A DNA stretch of 64,000 nt from Thermohalobaculum sp050331395 (GTDB lineage Bacteria; Pseudomonadota; Alphaproteobacteria; Rhodobacterales; Rhodobacteraceae): positions 1 to 64,000 of the forward strand of contig JBHJGX010000015.1 in assembly GCA_050331395.1 (NCBI GenBank), written 5' to 3'. Positions 35,692 to 44,484 of the stretch are shown piece by piece. The notes below the pieces were generated by a model, which was given only the letters and a program-made list of their open reading frames with translations, searched no databases and was not told the origin of the DNA. A program made the translations under genes and the position numbers. Numbering within the stretch: position 1 is the stretch's first letter; every line of letters begins with the position of its first letter.

Positions 35692-37118
35692 GGCTCGTCC
35701 TCGCCAAGCGTGGGCAATCGGGCGGCGTCGAAGCCGGGTGCGAGGCGCCACTCCGCGCCTTGGGGTGTGTCCTTCACCTCGACGCCGGCGGCGACGAGCG
35801 CATCGCGAAGCCCGTCGGCGCGGGCGAAATCGCGGGCCTTCCGTGCCGCCACCCTCGCTGCGAGCAGAGCTTCGATCCGGTCCGCGGTCTCGCTCGAAAG
35901 CGACCCCTTGAGCTCGGCCTCGAGATCGCCGGCGCTCTCCAGATCGGCGAAGCCGAGCAGCTCGAGCCCGCCCAGAAACCGCTCCGAAGCGAGCCGATGT
36001 GCCGCGTCGCCTGCGGGTTCGAGCACGCGTTTCGCGTCGCGGTCGATCGCCTGGATCGCCTCCCAGGTGTTGAGATCGTCGGCGAGCGCGGCGAGAACGT
36101 CGGGCGCCGGTACGGGTTCGACTTCGTCGGCCAACTCGTCGAGCGCGCGACGCCAGCGATTGATCACACGTCTTGCATCCTCCACGCGTTTTTCCGTCCA
36201 GTCGAGCGGTTGGCGATAGTAACTCCCGACCAGTACGAAACGGACGACCTCGGGCGGCACGCCCCGGTCGATCAGATCGCGCACGGTGATGAAGTTGCCG
36301 AGGGATTTCGACATCTTCTCGTTCTCGACGGTCAAAAAACCCACATGCATCCAAATCTCGGCCATCTCGGCGCCGTTCGCACAGACGCTCTGGGCGCGCT
36401 CGTTCTCGTGATGGGGAAACGTCAAATCGACCCCGCCACCATGGATCTGGAAGGTCTCGCCCAAATGCTCGCGGGCCATCGCCGAGCACTCGATATGCCA
36501 GCCCGGCCGCCCCCGACCCCACGGGCTGTCCCAGCCGGGCTGATCGGGCGTCGACGGCTTCCAGATCACGAAATCCATGGGATTGCGCTTATAGGGCGCC
36601 ACTTCGACCCGGGCGCCCGCCACCATCTCGTCGGTCGAGCGCCGTGACAGCGTGCCATAGGGGGCCCAGGAGCCGACCGCAAAGAGCACGTGCCCCTCCG
36701 CCGTATAAGCGTGGCCGTCGGCGATCAGCCGCTCGGCCATGGCGACCATTTGCGGGATGTGCTCGGTGCAGAGGGGCAGCCGGTTCGGTCTCAGCCAGCC
36801 AAGCGCGTCCATATCCTCGAGATACCAGCCGAGCGTCTCCTCGGTGATCGCCCCGATCTCGCGACCGGTCTCCGCCGCGCGCGCCATGATCTTGTCGTCC
36901 ACATCGGTGATGTTGTGGACGAAGGTAACGGCGTCCCCGTGGAGATGACGGAGCAGCCGGTGAAGGATGTCGAAGGCCATCACCGTCCGCGCATTGCCGA
37001 TATGGGCACGGTCATAGACCGTCGGCCCGCAGACATAGAGCCCGATGCGTCCGGAGGCGTCCGGGCGGACGGGGCGCGTCTCGCGGCTCAAACTGTCGGT
37101 CAGGCGAACTTCGGTCAT
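35688..37118 (-). CDS. cysS: Cysteinyl-tRNA synthetase
   Basis: Charges tRNA-Cys. 476 residues, class Ia: HIGH-type motif in CGPTVYDRAHIGNAR, the zinc site (C in VCGPTVYD, HIECSAMA, HHENERAQ), KMSKSLGN, and the C-terminal helical anticodon region. The family insert FVHNITDVDDKI is present. The start at ATG 37118 (MTEVRLTDSLSRE) is chosen, as upstream sequence is unrelated. The 295-bp region before it is shared with the divergent secreted-protein gene at 37414, and shows no T-box-like structure. Confidence 0.97.
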   Translation of the reverse strand: MTEVRLTDSLSRETRPVRPDASGRIGLYVCGPTVYDRAHIGNARTVMAFDILHRLLRHLHGDAVTFVHNITDVDDKIMARAAETGREIGAITEETLGWYLEDMDALGWLRPNRLPLCTEHIPQMVAMAERLIADGHAYTAEGHVLFAVGSWAPYGTLSRRSTDEMVAGARVEVAPYKRNPMDFVIWKPSTPDQPGWDSPWGRGRPGWHIECSAMAREHLGETFQIHGGGVDLTFPHHENERAQSVCANGAEMAEIWMHVGFLTVENEKMSKSLGNFITVRDLIDRGVPPEVVRFVLVGSYYRQPLDWTEKRVEDARRVINRWRRALDELADEVEPVPAPDVLAALADDLNTWEAIQAIDRDAKRVLEPAGDAAHRLASERFLGGLELLGFADLESAGDLEAELKGSLSSETADRIEALLAARVAARKARDFARADGLRDALVAAGVEVKDTPQGAEWRLAPGFDAARLPTLGEDEP

Positions 37119-37413
37119 GGGGTCCTCGCGGCGGAGTTCCCGCGGCGGGCCTGACCTCGATCTTTGGACATGAGCGCGCGCCGCGGACGGGATGTCAGCG
37201 GATAATGCAGATCCGGATGGCGGCGGTGTTGTCCATGAACGCCGCTTTGCACGCGACCGGGTGAAGGTCAAGCCGAACCGACCCGATTGCAGTCCGCGAA
37301 CGATGCTGCAGTGCGAAAGATATCATGGTCTCGTCAAAAATCTGCAACCTTCCGCCCCTAATCGCCGAGTTGTCAAAGACGACATGGGCATTTTTCGCGA
37401 TAGGAGACCACGA

Positions 37414-37857
37414 ATGCGTATTTTCACCACGGCCTTCGCCGCCATCGCTGCCACCGCCCTCATGGGTGCGCTGCCAGCCGAGGCGCAAAACCTGGCGGCG
37501 CGGCAGAAACAGGCCTCGAACGAAGACCGTCTCGCCAATTCCGCCAGCGATATCTCGCGGCGCTGCGGTATGCCGCTCGAGACCGGTTTCGATTGGTCGA
37601 CCTTCACCGCGGCCGACTACGAGAACCGCCGTCAGCCGTATTCTTTCTGCGAAGGCGCGATCTCGGCGATCCGGGCGCTTTGCGACGATCCGGCCGGAAA
37701 AGCGGCCGTGGCCGCCAAGATCCGCCGTCTGACTTGCGCAAAGGGCGACGGGCTTGCGGGTCGGATCCTGAGCGATGGCACCTATTACATAACCTTCGAT
37801 TGGACCTCGCCGAACATCTACTATTGGCATCTGGACAATCTGCGAAATAAACTCTGA
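37414..37857 (+). CDS. Secreted cysteine-containing protein of unknown function
   Basis: 147 residues. ATG at 37414 after TAGGAG. A signal peptide (MRIFTTAFAAIAATALMGALPAEA) predicts export, cleaved near AEA-QN. The mature part has four cysteines (ISRRCGMPLE, YSFCEGAIS, RALCDDPAG, RLTCAKGDG), enough for two disulfides, and ends in an aromatic run (YYITFDWTSPNIYYWHLDN). No known domain is recognised. Convergent with the secreted-protein gene at 37874, with only 16 bp between the stops. Confidence 0.7.
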   Translation: MRIFTTAFAAIAATALMGALPAEAQNLAARQKQASNEDRLANSASDISRRCGMPLETGFDWSTFTAADYENRRQPYSFCEGAISAIRALCDDPAGKAAVAAKIRRLTCAKGDGLAGRILSDGTYYITFDWTSPNIYYWHLDNLRNKL

Positions 37858-37873
37858 GGGTGGGCTCCCTCGG

Positions 37874-38452
37874 TCAGTCAAAGGGGGAAGGTCCGCCCGG
37901 CCGGGCCCCGTCGGCGCCGATCGAATAGGTATGCTTCTCGGTCTGCGGCGCCGGAGGGCGCAGATGCGTCGCGACGCAGTCGGCGAACTCCATGAGCCGC
38001 CGCGCGGTGCCGGCCAACGCCATCGTCCAGGCCTCGCCCCGCGGGAAAGTGGCCACGAGCCGATTGCCGAGCCGAAAGGCTTCGAGGAACGCGACAGCCT
38101 CTTCCGGCCGGGACGGACCGGCGAGGAATGCCTGCGCATGGACGTACTCGACATCCCAAGTGTATCGCCCGCCGCTGTCGAAGCCGAGCGTCATCGTGCC
38201 AGAGATGTTCTGCGGAATGCGAAACGCGGTGCTTTGAAAAAACAGCCCAAAGTCTCCATCACCGTAGAGAACAACCGAAACGGTTCGATCCTCCGCCAGC
38301 GCCGTGTCGATCGAGCACCAGCGTGCTGCCGTGTCGGCGGCGCTCCGCTGAACCGCCCAGGCATTTGCAGCATCGGCGGCTGCCGGCACCGCCCCGACCC
38401 AAAGAGTTGCAAGCGCGATTGCGGCCCCGCGGCCGAAGAACGAGAGTGTCAT
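37874..38452 (-). CDS. Secreted protein of unknown function
   Basis: 192 residues with a signal peptide (MTLSFFGRGAAIALATLWVGAVPAAADA). The mature part has two cysteines (AARWCSIDT and EFADCVATH), which could form one disulfide, and beta-like strands (VSVVLYGDGDFGLFFQSTAFRI, TMTLGFDSGGRYTWDVEYVH). The Pro-rich C terminus (RPPAPQTEKHTYS) looks disordered. It resembles small periplasmic proteins in general only. Opposed to the gene at 37414. Confidence 0.7.
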   Translation of the reverse strand: MTLSFFGRGAAIALATLWVGAVPAAADAANAWAVQRSAADTAARWCSIDTALAEDRTVSVVLYGDGDFGLFFQSTAFRIPQNISGTMTLGFDSGGRYTWDVEYVHAQAFLAGPSRPEEAVAFLEAFRLGNRLVATFPRGEAWTMALAGTARRLMEFADCVATHLRPPAPQTEKHTYSIGADGARPGGPSPFD

Positions 38453-38512
38453 CGCCGGATCTCCTGTCTTGCGCAGAGAGATGGCGATGGCAAAGCGGAA
38501 ATCGGGGGGACG

Positions 38513-38554
38513 CGCCTCGGGTCGACCGGATCAAGATCCGGGCGACCTGAGGCG
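38513..38554. repeat. Intergenic hairpin repeat, copy 2
   Basis: Two 20-nt arms (38513-38532 and 38535-38554) around an AA loop. The core GGTCG-A-CCGGATC / GATCCGG-G-CGACC has the same internal A/G mismatch as copy 1 at 26397. Where copy 1 has CCGCATC/GATGCGG, this copy has CCGGATC/GATCCGG, a compensatory C-G to G-C swap. It lies 30 bp beyond the 3' end of gltX. Confidence 0.75.
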
Positions 38555-38583
38555 TCGCCGTCCCGTCGGCTTCGGCGCCCGTC

Positions 38584-39960
38584 TCATGGATGGCGGAGCA
38601 GCGGCATCAAGAGCGCCATATCCGGCCCGCTGTCCTTGCCGGTCAGCACGCGGCGAAGCGGCAGAAATAGCGCCTTGCCCTTGCGACCCGTCGCCTCCTT
38701 GGCCTTCGCGCTCCAGTCCTTCCACGTGTCCTCACTCCAGGGCCTTGGCGGCAAAAGCTCGAGCGCGGTGGCGACGAACGCCGCATCTTCTGGCGCGACA
38801 TAAGGGTCGGCTCCGTCCCGGCAGATCCGCCACCAGGCCTCAACTTCGTCGAACCGCGTCAGGTTCGGGCCGACCGCCGCCCAGAACGCAGTGCGCTCGG
38901 CCTCCGGCACGCCGAGCGTGGCGAGCCGCGCCCACACGTCCTCGACCGGCATGGCCCGCAAGGTCTTCGCGGAATGAGCATGCAGCTCTTCCGGGTCGAA
39001 CCGCGTGGGCGCGAGCCCGAAATCGGACAGGGCGAACTCCGCCACAAGCGCGTCCGGCGTAAGGATCACCTCCACCGGTTTCGCCGAGCCGAGCCGCGCC
39101 ATGAACGCCACGAGCGCTGCCGGCTCCACACCCGCCTCCCGCAGGTCGCCGATCGCAAGCGTGCCGAGGCGCTTCGACAGCGCCTCTCCCTCGGGCCCGG
39201 TCAAGAGCGAGTGGTGGCCGAAGACCGGCGCCGATGTCCCGAGCGCCTCGAAGATCTGGATCTGCGCGCCCGTGTTCGTCACGTGATCCGCCCCGCGCAC
39301 CACATGCGTCACGCCGGTCTCGATATCGTCGACCACGGAGGCGAGGGTATAGAGGAGCTGTCCGTCCGCGCGGATCAGCACCGGGTCCGAGATCGAGCCG
39401 GCATCCACCCGTTCGGTCCCACGGACCGCGTCCTCCCAGACGATCGCGCCCCCGTTCAACAAAAACCGCAAATGCGGGTTCCGGGTCAGGCGGAGTTGGT
39501 CGCGCTCGGCATTCGTCAGCAAGAGCGCCGCGCGGTCGTATACGGGCGGCTTGCCCATCGCCAGCTGCTTCTTGCGTTTCAAATCGAGCTCGAGCGGGGT
39601 TTCGAAGCATTCATAGGCGCGGGCCGAGTGCCGGAGCCGTTCGGCTGCGCCGTGATAGAGATCGAGCCGGTCCGACTGTCTGAGTTCCCGGTCCCAGCCG
39701 AGGCCGAGCCAGTCGAGGTCACGCTTGATCTCGTCAACGAAGCGTTCCTCGGAACGCGTGCGGTCGGTGTCGTCGATGCGGAGCAGGAACGTGCCCCCTG
39801 CCCGACGGGCCACCAGCCAGTTGAGCACGGCTGTGCGGATATTACCCACATGTAGACGCCCTGTCGGCGACGGTGCGAACCGGGTCACGGCCGATGTCCG
39901 CGCGTGGCCGTCGCGGTTTGCATCGTCACTGGGGGTCGGCGGAGGCGCGAGCGCTGTCAT
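38584..39960 (-). CDS. gltX: Glutamyl-tRNA synthetase
   Basis: Charges tRNA-Glu (and in many alphaproteobacteria a second copy charges tRNA-Gln with glutamate). 458 residues, class Ib: HIGH-type RFAPSPTGRLHVGNIRTAVLN, LLRIDDTDRTRSEERFVDEIKRDLDWLGL, RADGQLLYTLASVVDDIETGVTHVVRGADHVTNT and the KMSKS-type LSKRLGTLAIGDLREAG. I cannot decide which of the two usual copies it is. The start overlaps the stop of the upstream small membrane protein (ATGA). Confidence 0.95.
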   Translation of the reverse strand: MTALAPPPTPSDDANRDGHARTSAVTRFAPSPTGRLHVGNIRTAVLNWLVARRAGGTFLLRIDDTDRTRSEERFVDEIKRDLDWLGLGWDRELRQSDRLDLYHGAAERLRHSARAYECFETPLELDLKRKKQLAMGKPPVYDRAALLLTNAERDQLRLTRNPHLRFLLNGGAIVWEDAVRGTERVDAGSISDPVLIRADGQLLYTLASVVDDIETGVTHVVRGADHVTNTGAQIQIFEALGTSAPVFGHHSLLTGPEGEALSKRLGTLAIGDLREAGVEPAALVAFMARLGSAKPVEVILTPDALVAEFALSDFGLAPTRFDPEELHAHSAKTLRAMPVEDVWARLATLGVPEAERTAFWAAVGPNLTRFDEVEAWWRICRDGADPYVAPEDAAFVATALELLPPRPWSEDTWKDWSAKAKEATGRKGKALFLPLRRVLTGKDSGPDMALLMPLLRHP

Positions 39961-40463
39961 GGCCGCCGCTCCAGATCCGGGCGCACGGCGCGGAAGGCCG
40001 CGCGCACATCCGAGAGCCGGGCGTCGACGGGATAGAGGTCGAGGCGAAGGGGGGGACGTCCGCGCCGTCTCCGCACCGCCATGCCGAGCCTCCGGCGCGC
40101 GGGCAGTCGGGCGGCCGTCCGTGCCGGATCTCGCAGGCGCAAATCGAGGCTTCGCCCGGCACCGCCGATCTCGTAGTCCGCCACATCGTCCCAGGGAATA
40201 TGCGTGTCCGCCACCGACAGCCCCGTGGTGTCGACGATCATAATCGGCCGTTCCCGCAAGAGCAGCCGCGCCCCGCGGATTGCCATCAGTGCGAAGGCCC
40301 CGCCGGAGATCAGTAGGAACCCCACGCCCCACGGACCGGGCGCGATTGGGATCAGCGTCAGGAGGCCCTGCGCGCAGATCCAGCCGATGGCGACCTCGGC
40401 CCAGGCTTTGGGGCGCGAGACCCCGAAGGCATGCCCCGTCGGATCGGCCGCGCGGTCGCTCAT
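39957..40463 (-). CDS. Membrane-anchored protein with PH-like domain, unknown
   Basis: 168 residues with two hydrophobic segments (AIGWICAQGLLTLIPIAPGPW and GVGFLLISGGAFALMAI), followed by RERPIMIVDTTGLSVADTHIPWDDVADYEIGGAG. The motif D-x-x-G-(L)-x5-(I)-P-W-D-D-(V/I) is typical of small bacterial PH-like (STM3941-type) domains. The C terminus is very arginine-rich (RRRLGMAVRRRRGRPPLRLD). It is coupled by ATGA overlaps to both nadE and gltX, so it is likely co-expressed, but its role is unknown. Confidence 0.75.
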   Translation of the reverse strand: MSDRAADPTGHAFGVSRPKAWAEVAIGWICAQGLLTLIPIAPGPWGVGFLLISGGAFALMAIRGARLLLRERPIMIVDTTGLSVADTHIPWDDVADYEIGGAGRSLDLRLRDPARTAARLPARRRLGMAVRRRRGRPPLRLDLYPVDARLSDVRAAFRAVRPDLERRP

Positions 40464-42148
40464 GACCGGTCCCGCCAGCGATTGACGATCGGATAGCGGC
40501 GGTCGAGCCAAAACGCCCGGTGGGTCAGCTTGACCCCCGGCGCGGACTGAAAGCGTTTGTATTCCGACAGATAGAGCAGGTGCTGGACCTTCATCACGGT
40601 CTCGCGGTCGTGGCCGTCCGATACGATCTCGCCGGTCGACTGCTCGCGTTCCACGAGCCGCTCCAGGATGTCGTCGAGCACGGGATAAGGCGGCAGGCTG
40701 TCTTCGTCCTTCTGGTCGGCGCGGAGCTCGGCCGTCGGCGGCTTGTCGAGGATCTCGCGCGGGATCACCGTGCCGGCGGGGCCGCGCATCCAGGCCGCAT
40801 GGGTCGTGTTTCGCCCCCGCGCGGTGGCGAAGACGCGGGTCTTGTAGAGATCCTTGATCGGATTGTAGGCACCGTTCATGTCCCCGTATAGCGTGGCGTA
40901 CCCGACGGCGACCTCCGATTTATTCCCAGTTGTCAAAAGGAGTTCGCCGAATTTGTTCGACAATGCCATCAGGTAGGTGCCGCGCAACCGGGACTGCAGG
41001 TTCTCCTCGGTCACATCGGGCGCGAGGCCCTCGAAAAAAGGCGAGAGCCCCTGTTCAACCGCCGAGACCGCGCCCGAGATCGGCAGGCTCTGATAGGCGA
41101 TGCCGAGGGCTTCGGCACAGGCGGCCGCGTCGCGGAGGCTTTCGTCGGAGGTGTAGCGCGATGGCAGCATGATCGCGCGCACGGCATCGGACCCCAGCGC
41201 ATCGGCGGCGATCGTGGCCACAAGGGCCGAATCGATCCCTCCCGAAAGGCCGAGCAACACCCGCGAAAACCCCGTTTTCGTGACGTAATCCCGGGTTCCG
41301 AGCACCATGGCGCGGTATTCGGCCTCCGCCCGGTCGGGCACGGGCCCGCAGACGGCCTCGACCAAGCGCCAGCCTTCGTTGGTGGGGCGAAGCGTGATCG
41401 TTTCGATCCGCTCTTCGAAGAACGGCAGCTGGAACGCGAGCCGCCCGCCCGGGTTCATCCCGAAACTGCCGCCGTCGAATACCTGATCGTCCTGACCGCC
41501 CACTAAATTGAGATAGACGACCGGCAGCCCGGTCTCGAGCCCCCGCGCGACCACATGGGCGATCCGGGCGTCGAATTTCCCCGCGTCATAGGGCGAGCCG
41601 TTCGGCGCGAGCAAAAGCTCGGCGCCGGCCTCCTCCAGCGTCTCCGCGACGTCCTCGAACCAGATGTCCTCGCAAATGGGAAAGCCGATGCGGCAGCCCT
41701 TTATCGCGACGGGGCCCGAGGTCCGCCCCTCCAGATAAAGCCGTTTCTCGTCGAAGACCCCGTAATTCGGCCGGTGGTGCTTCTCGAAGCTGGCCCGGAT
41801 CCGTCCGCCCTCGAGCAGATGGTAGGCGTTGTAGGCGCCGCCGCCGTGCTGCTCCCGGTCCGCGGAGCCGTTCGCGGCCATCGGCGCGCCGATCGCGAGC
41901 GCGGGGCCGTCTTCCTCGACCTCCGCCGCCAGCCCCTCCAACGCCGCGCGCGAATCGCGCAGGAACGCGGGTCTGACCGACAAATCGAGCACTTGGTATC
42001 CGGCGAGAAACATCTCCGGCAACGCCACAAGGTCGGCGCCCGCGGCTTTGCCCGCCGCCAACGCCTCGCGCGCACGGGTGAGATTTCCGTCGAGATCGCC
42101 AGCGACGGGATTGAGTTGGGCGAGCGTGATGCGCAGGTGATCCGCCAT
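40460..42148 (-). CDS. nadE: Glutamine-dependent NAD+ synthetase
   Basis: Amidates NaAD to NAD+. 562 residues: N-terminal nitrilase-type glutaminase with the catalytic triad (E in ALPEMFLAGYQ, K in FEKHHRPNYG, C in GFPICEDIWFED), then the synthetase domain with the P-loop LLGLSGGIDSALVATIAADALG, LPSRYTSDES and TTGNKSEVAVGYATLYGDMNG. NAD supply links it to NadK, CinA and LigA in this window. The start at ATG 42148 is chosen, as further upstream codons are unlike the family. Confidence 0.95.
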   Translation of the reverse strand: MADHLRITLAQLNPVAGDLDGNLTRAREALAAGKAAGADLVALPEMFLAGYQVLDLSVRPAFLRDSRAALEGLAAEVEEDGPALAIGAPMAANGSADREQHGGGAYNAYHLLEGGRIRASFEKHHRPNYGVFDEKRLYLEGRTSGPVAIKGCRIGFPICEDIWFEDVAETLEEAGAELLLAPNGSPYDAGKFDARIAHVVARGLETGLPVVYLNLVGGQDDQVFDGGSFGMNPGGRLAFQLPFFEERIETITLRPTNEGWRLVEAVCGPVPDRAEAEYRAMVLGTRDYVTKTGFSRVLLGLSGGIDSALVATIAADALGSDAVRAIMLPSRYTSDESLRDAAACAEALGIAYQSLPISGAVSAVEQGLSPFFEGLAPDVTEENLQSRLRGTYLMALSNKFGELLLTTGNKSEVAVGYATLYGDMNGAYNPIKDLYKTRVFATARGRNTTHAAWMRGPAGTVIPREILDKPPTAELRADQKDEDSLPPYPVLDDILERLVEREQSTGEIVSDGHDRETVMKVQHLLYLSEYKRFQSAPGVKLTHRAFWLDRRYPIVNRWRDRS

Positions 42149-42337
42149 AACTCCGGAGGCTCTCTCGTTCGGTGATGGGGTGAAATACGGGCCCCCCTCC
42201 CCGCCGACAAGGCCATGCGTCGACACGACGAACGAACAAACATTGTCAGCGGCTTTCGAGGCACATAAACTCTTACGCGGGGTTGGCGAGTTGCTGGGGT
42301 CCGCCGCGCGCATGCGGCCCGGCGCCACGAGAAAGGG

Positions 42338-43756
42338 ATGAGGCGGATGCGAAGCACGCTAGTGGGATTTCTGGTCTCGGCCGCGGCACTCGGCGGCGCA
42401 GCCGCTCAGGACCAGGGAGCGATCGCGACCAAGGTCTATGACAGCGGCGCGGTGTATCAGGGCGAATTCAAGGACGGCAAACAACACGGCCAAGGCAGCT
42501 ATACTGCGCCCGACGGCTACGAGTACTCGGGCGAATGGCTCGACGGCGTCATCCAAGGCACAGGCGCGGCGCGGTTTCCGAACGGCTCGGTCTATGAGGG
42601 CGAGTTCAAGGACGGTGTTCCGCACGGCACCGGTACGATCACTTATGCGGATGGCGGGTCCTATACCGGTGAGTGGGTCGACGGGGTCATCAACGGCCAG
42701 GGCGTCGCGCAATACACCGGCGGCATGCGCTATGAGGGCGGGTTCAAGAACTCTGCCCATGACGGCTTCGGTGTAATGACCCGGGATAACGGTTACCGGT
42801 ACGAGGGCGACTGGAAATCGGGCGCCATGCATGGCGACGGCAAGGTCACCTACCCCGACGGCGCGGTCTATGAGGGTCAGTTCGTCGAGGGGCTTCGCGA
42901 GGGCACGGGGACGATCGTGCTGCCCGACGGCTTCCGCTACACCGGCGAGTGGAGCGCGGGCCAGATCACCGGCCAGGGCGAAGCTGTCTACGCGAACGGC
43001 GACACCTACACGGGCCAGTTCCGCGACGGCAAACGCGAAGGTCAGGGGACGGCGATCTACGCCAATGGCGACCGGTACGAGGGCGCCTTTCTCGATGGCC
43101 GCCGGCACGGCCGCGGCAAATTCGTCGGGACCGACGGGTACATCTACGAAGGCGACTGGGTCGAAGGCCGGATCGAAGGCCAAGGGCTCGCCTCGTATCC
43201 AAATGGGTCGCGGTATGAGGGCGAATTCGTCGACGGCACGCCCGCGGGCTCAGGCCGGATCACCTATGCCGATGGCGGCTCCTATGAAGGGAGCTGGGTA
43301 CGCGGCGTGATCTCGGGCCAGGGGACGGCGCGCTATGCGAACGGTGCCGTCTATCAGGGCAGCTTCCGCGAGGCACGCCACCACGGCTTCGGCGAAATGC
43401 GCTATGCGGACGGGCATGTCTATGTGGGCGAATGGCAGGCGGGCCAGCAGGACGGCGAGGGGAAGATCATTTATCCCGACGGGGCCGTCTACGAGGGCGG
43501 GTTCGATCTCGGCCAGCGCTCTGGAGAGGGTAAGCTCGAGCTTTCGGACGGCTTCGTCTATGAAGGCGGCTGGCTAAACGGCGAAATCCACGGCGACGGG
43601 GTCGCGACTTATCCGAACGGCGACGTCTATCGGGGTAAGTTCCAAAACGGTCGCCAGCACGGGTTCGGCGTGATGACGTATGCCTCGGGCCGCACCTTCG
43701 AGGGCTATTGGGTGGACGGTCGGCGGCAGCGCGAGGCGCCGGCACCCACCGAGTGA
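42338..43756 (+). CDS. Exported MORN-repeat protein (18 full repeats plus one partial)
   Basis: 472 residues. A signal peptide (STLVGFLVSAAALGGAAAQ) predicts export. From residue 38 to 451 there are 18 exact 23-residue MORN repeats of the form x-x-Y-x-G-x-(F/W)-x3-x2-x-G-x-G-x2-x-Y-x-x-G, plus one partial at the end. The aromatic after the G alternates F, W, F, W along the whole array, except that repeats 9 and 10 are both F. MORN repeats form a long beta-hairpin ladder that can bind lipid or act as a spacer. Start ATG 42338, or 42347, both in frame. It overlaps the next gene by 4 nt (GTGA). Confidence 0.9.
   Translation: MRRMRSTLVGFLVSAAALGGAAAQDQGAIATKVYDSGAVYQGEFKDGKQHGQGSYTAPDGYEYSGEWLDGVIQGTGAARFPNGSVYEGEFKDGVPHGTGTITYADGGSYTGEWVDGVINGQGVAQYTGGMRYEGGFKNSAHDGFGVMTRDNGYRYEGDWKSGAMHGDGKVTYPDGAVYEGQFVEGLREGTGTIVLPDGFRYTGEWSAGQITGQGEAVYANGDTYTGQFRDGKREGQGTAIYANGDRYEGAFLDGRRHGRGKFVGTDGYIYEGDWVEGRIEGQGLASYPNGSRYEGEFVDGTPAGSGRITYADGGSYEGSWVRGVISGQGTARYANGAVYQGSFREARHHGFGEMRYADGHVYVGEWQAGQQDGEGKIIYPDGAVYEGGFDLGQRSGEGKLELSDGFVYEGGWLNGEIHGDGVATYPNGDVYRGKFQNGRQHGFGVMTYASGRTFEGYWVDGRRQREAPAPTE
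42449..43690 (+). repeat. In-frame tandem array, 69-bp unit (18 copies)
   Basis: DNA of residues 38-451 of the MORN protein, 18 units of exactly 69 bp (23 codons). The units share the codon pattern of (T-A-T)-x-x-x-x-GGC-x at their conserved Tyr and Gly but are too diverged for simple recombination of identical DNA. See the finding on the two-unit period. Confidence 0.9.
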
Positions 43757-44484
43757 GCGATCCAGCAGGTCGGGTCGATGCGGGCGCGGTCGCGGGGCCG
43801 GTCGGCGCCCTCATAAAGGGTTGGGTGCCGCCGCCCTTCCCGACGCGGGAGACGCTGTTCGGGCGTTATGCAATCCTCGAACCGCTCGCTCTCGACCACG
43901 CGGCCGGGCTCCATGCAGCCAATCTCGAAGACCCCGCCGGTGCGATCTGGACGTACTTGCCCTATGGCCCCTTCGACACGCGGGACGCCTATGCCGCCTG
44001 GGTTCGCGAGGTCGCACGCCAACCGGATCCGCTCTTCTATGCGGTAACCGTCGATGGCGCGCCGCTCGGGGTTGTCAGCTATCTGCGCATCGCTCCGGCG
44101 GCGGGGTCGATCGAGATCGGCCATATCTGCTTCTCGCCGCGGCTTCAGCGGACGCCCGCCGCCACCGAGGCCTTCGTGCTGTTGGCGGGCTGGGCGTTCG
44201 AGGCCGGCTATCGTCGGCTCGAGTGGAAATGCGACGCGCTCAACGCCCCCTCGCGCCGGGCGGCGCGCCGCTTCGGCCTCTCCTATGAGGGGGTCTTTCG
44301 CCAGGCGACCATCTCCAAAGGCCGGAACCGCGACACCGCCTGGTATGCCGCCATCGACAGCGAATGGCCGCGGCTCCGCGCCGCCTATGACGCCTGGCTC
44401 GATCCTGCCAATTTCGATGCCGAGCACCGCCAGCTTACGCGGCTTTCCGCGCTCACCCATCCGATCCTCGCAGCTGAGGGCTGA
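43753..44484 (+). CDS. GNAT family acetyltransferase (RimJ/RimL type)
   Basis: 243 residues. The start is GTG at 43753, overlapping the MORN gene stop (GTGA). RimJ/RimL-type features: LEPLALDHAAGLHAANLED, YLPYGPFDTRDAYAAWV, VDGAPLGVVSYLRIAPAAGSIEIGHICFSPRLQRTPAATEAF (beta4/beta5 with the acetyl-CoA region), GYRRLEWKCDALNAPSRRAARRFGLSYEGVFRQ. Proteins of this type acetylate ribosomal or other N termini, or small substrates. The substrate is not known here. Confidence 0.85.
   Translation: MSDPAGRVDAGAVAGPVGALIKGWVPPPFPTRETLFGRYAILEPLALDHAAGLHAANLEDPAGAIWTYLPYGPFDTRDAYAAWVREVARQPDPLFYAVTVDGAPLGVVSYLRIAPAAGSIEIGHICFSPRLQRTPAATEAFVLLAGWAFEAGYRRLEWKCDALNAPSRRAARRFGLSYEGVFRQATISKGRNRDTAWYAAIDSEWPRLRAAYDAWLDPANFDAEHRQLTRLSALTHPILAAEG

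Noticed and set aside
37119..37413. T-box or other tRNA-sensing leader before cysS
   Set aside because: No specifier or antiterminator pattern; T-boxes are essentially absent from alphaproteobacteria.
42449..43690. CRISPR-like or minisatellite array
   Set aside because: Period 69 bp in frame with a diverged protein repeat (MORN); no identical direct repeats with unique spacers.
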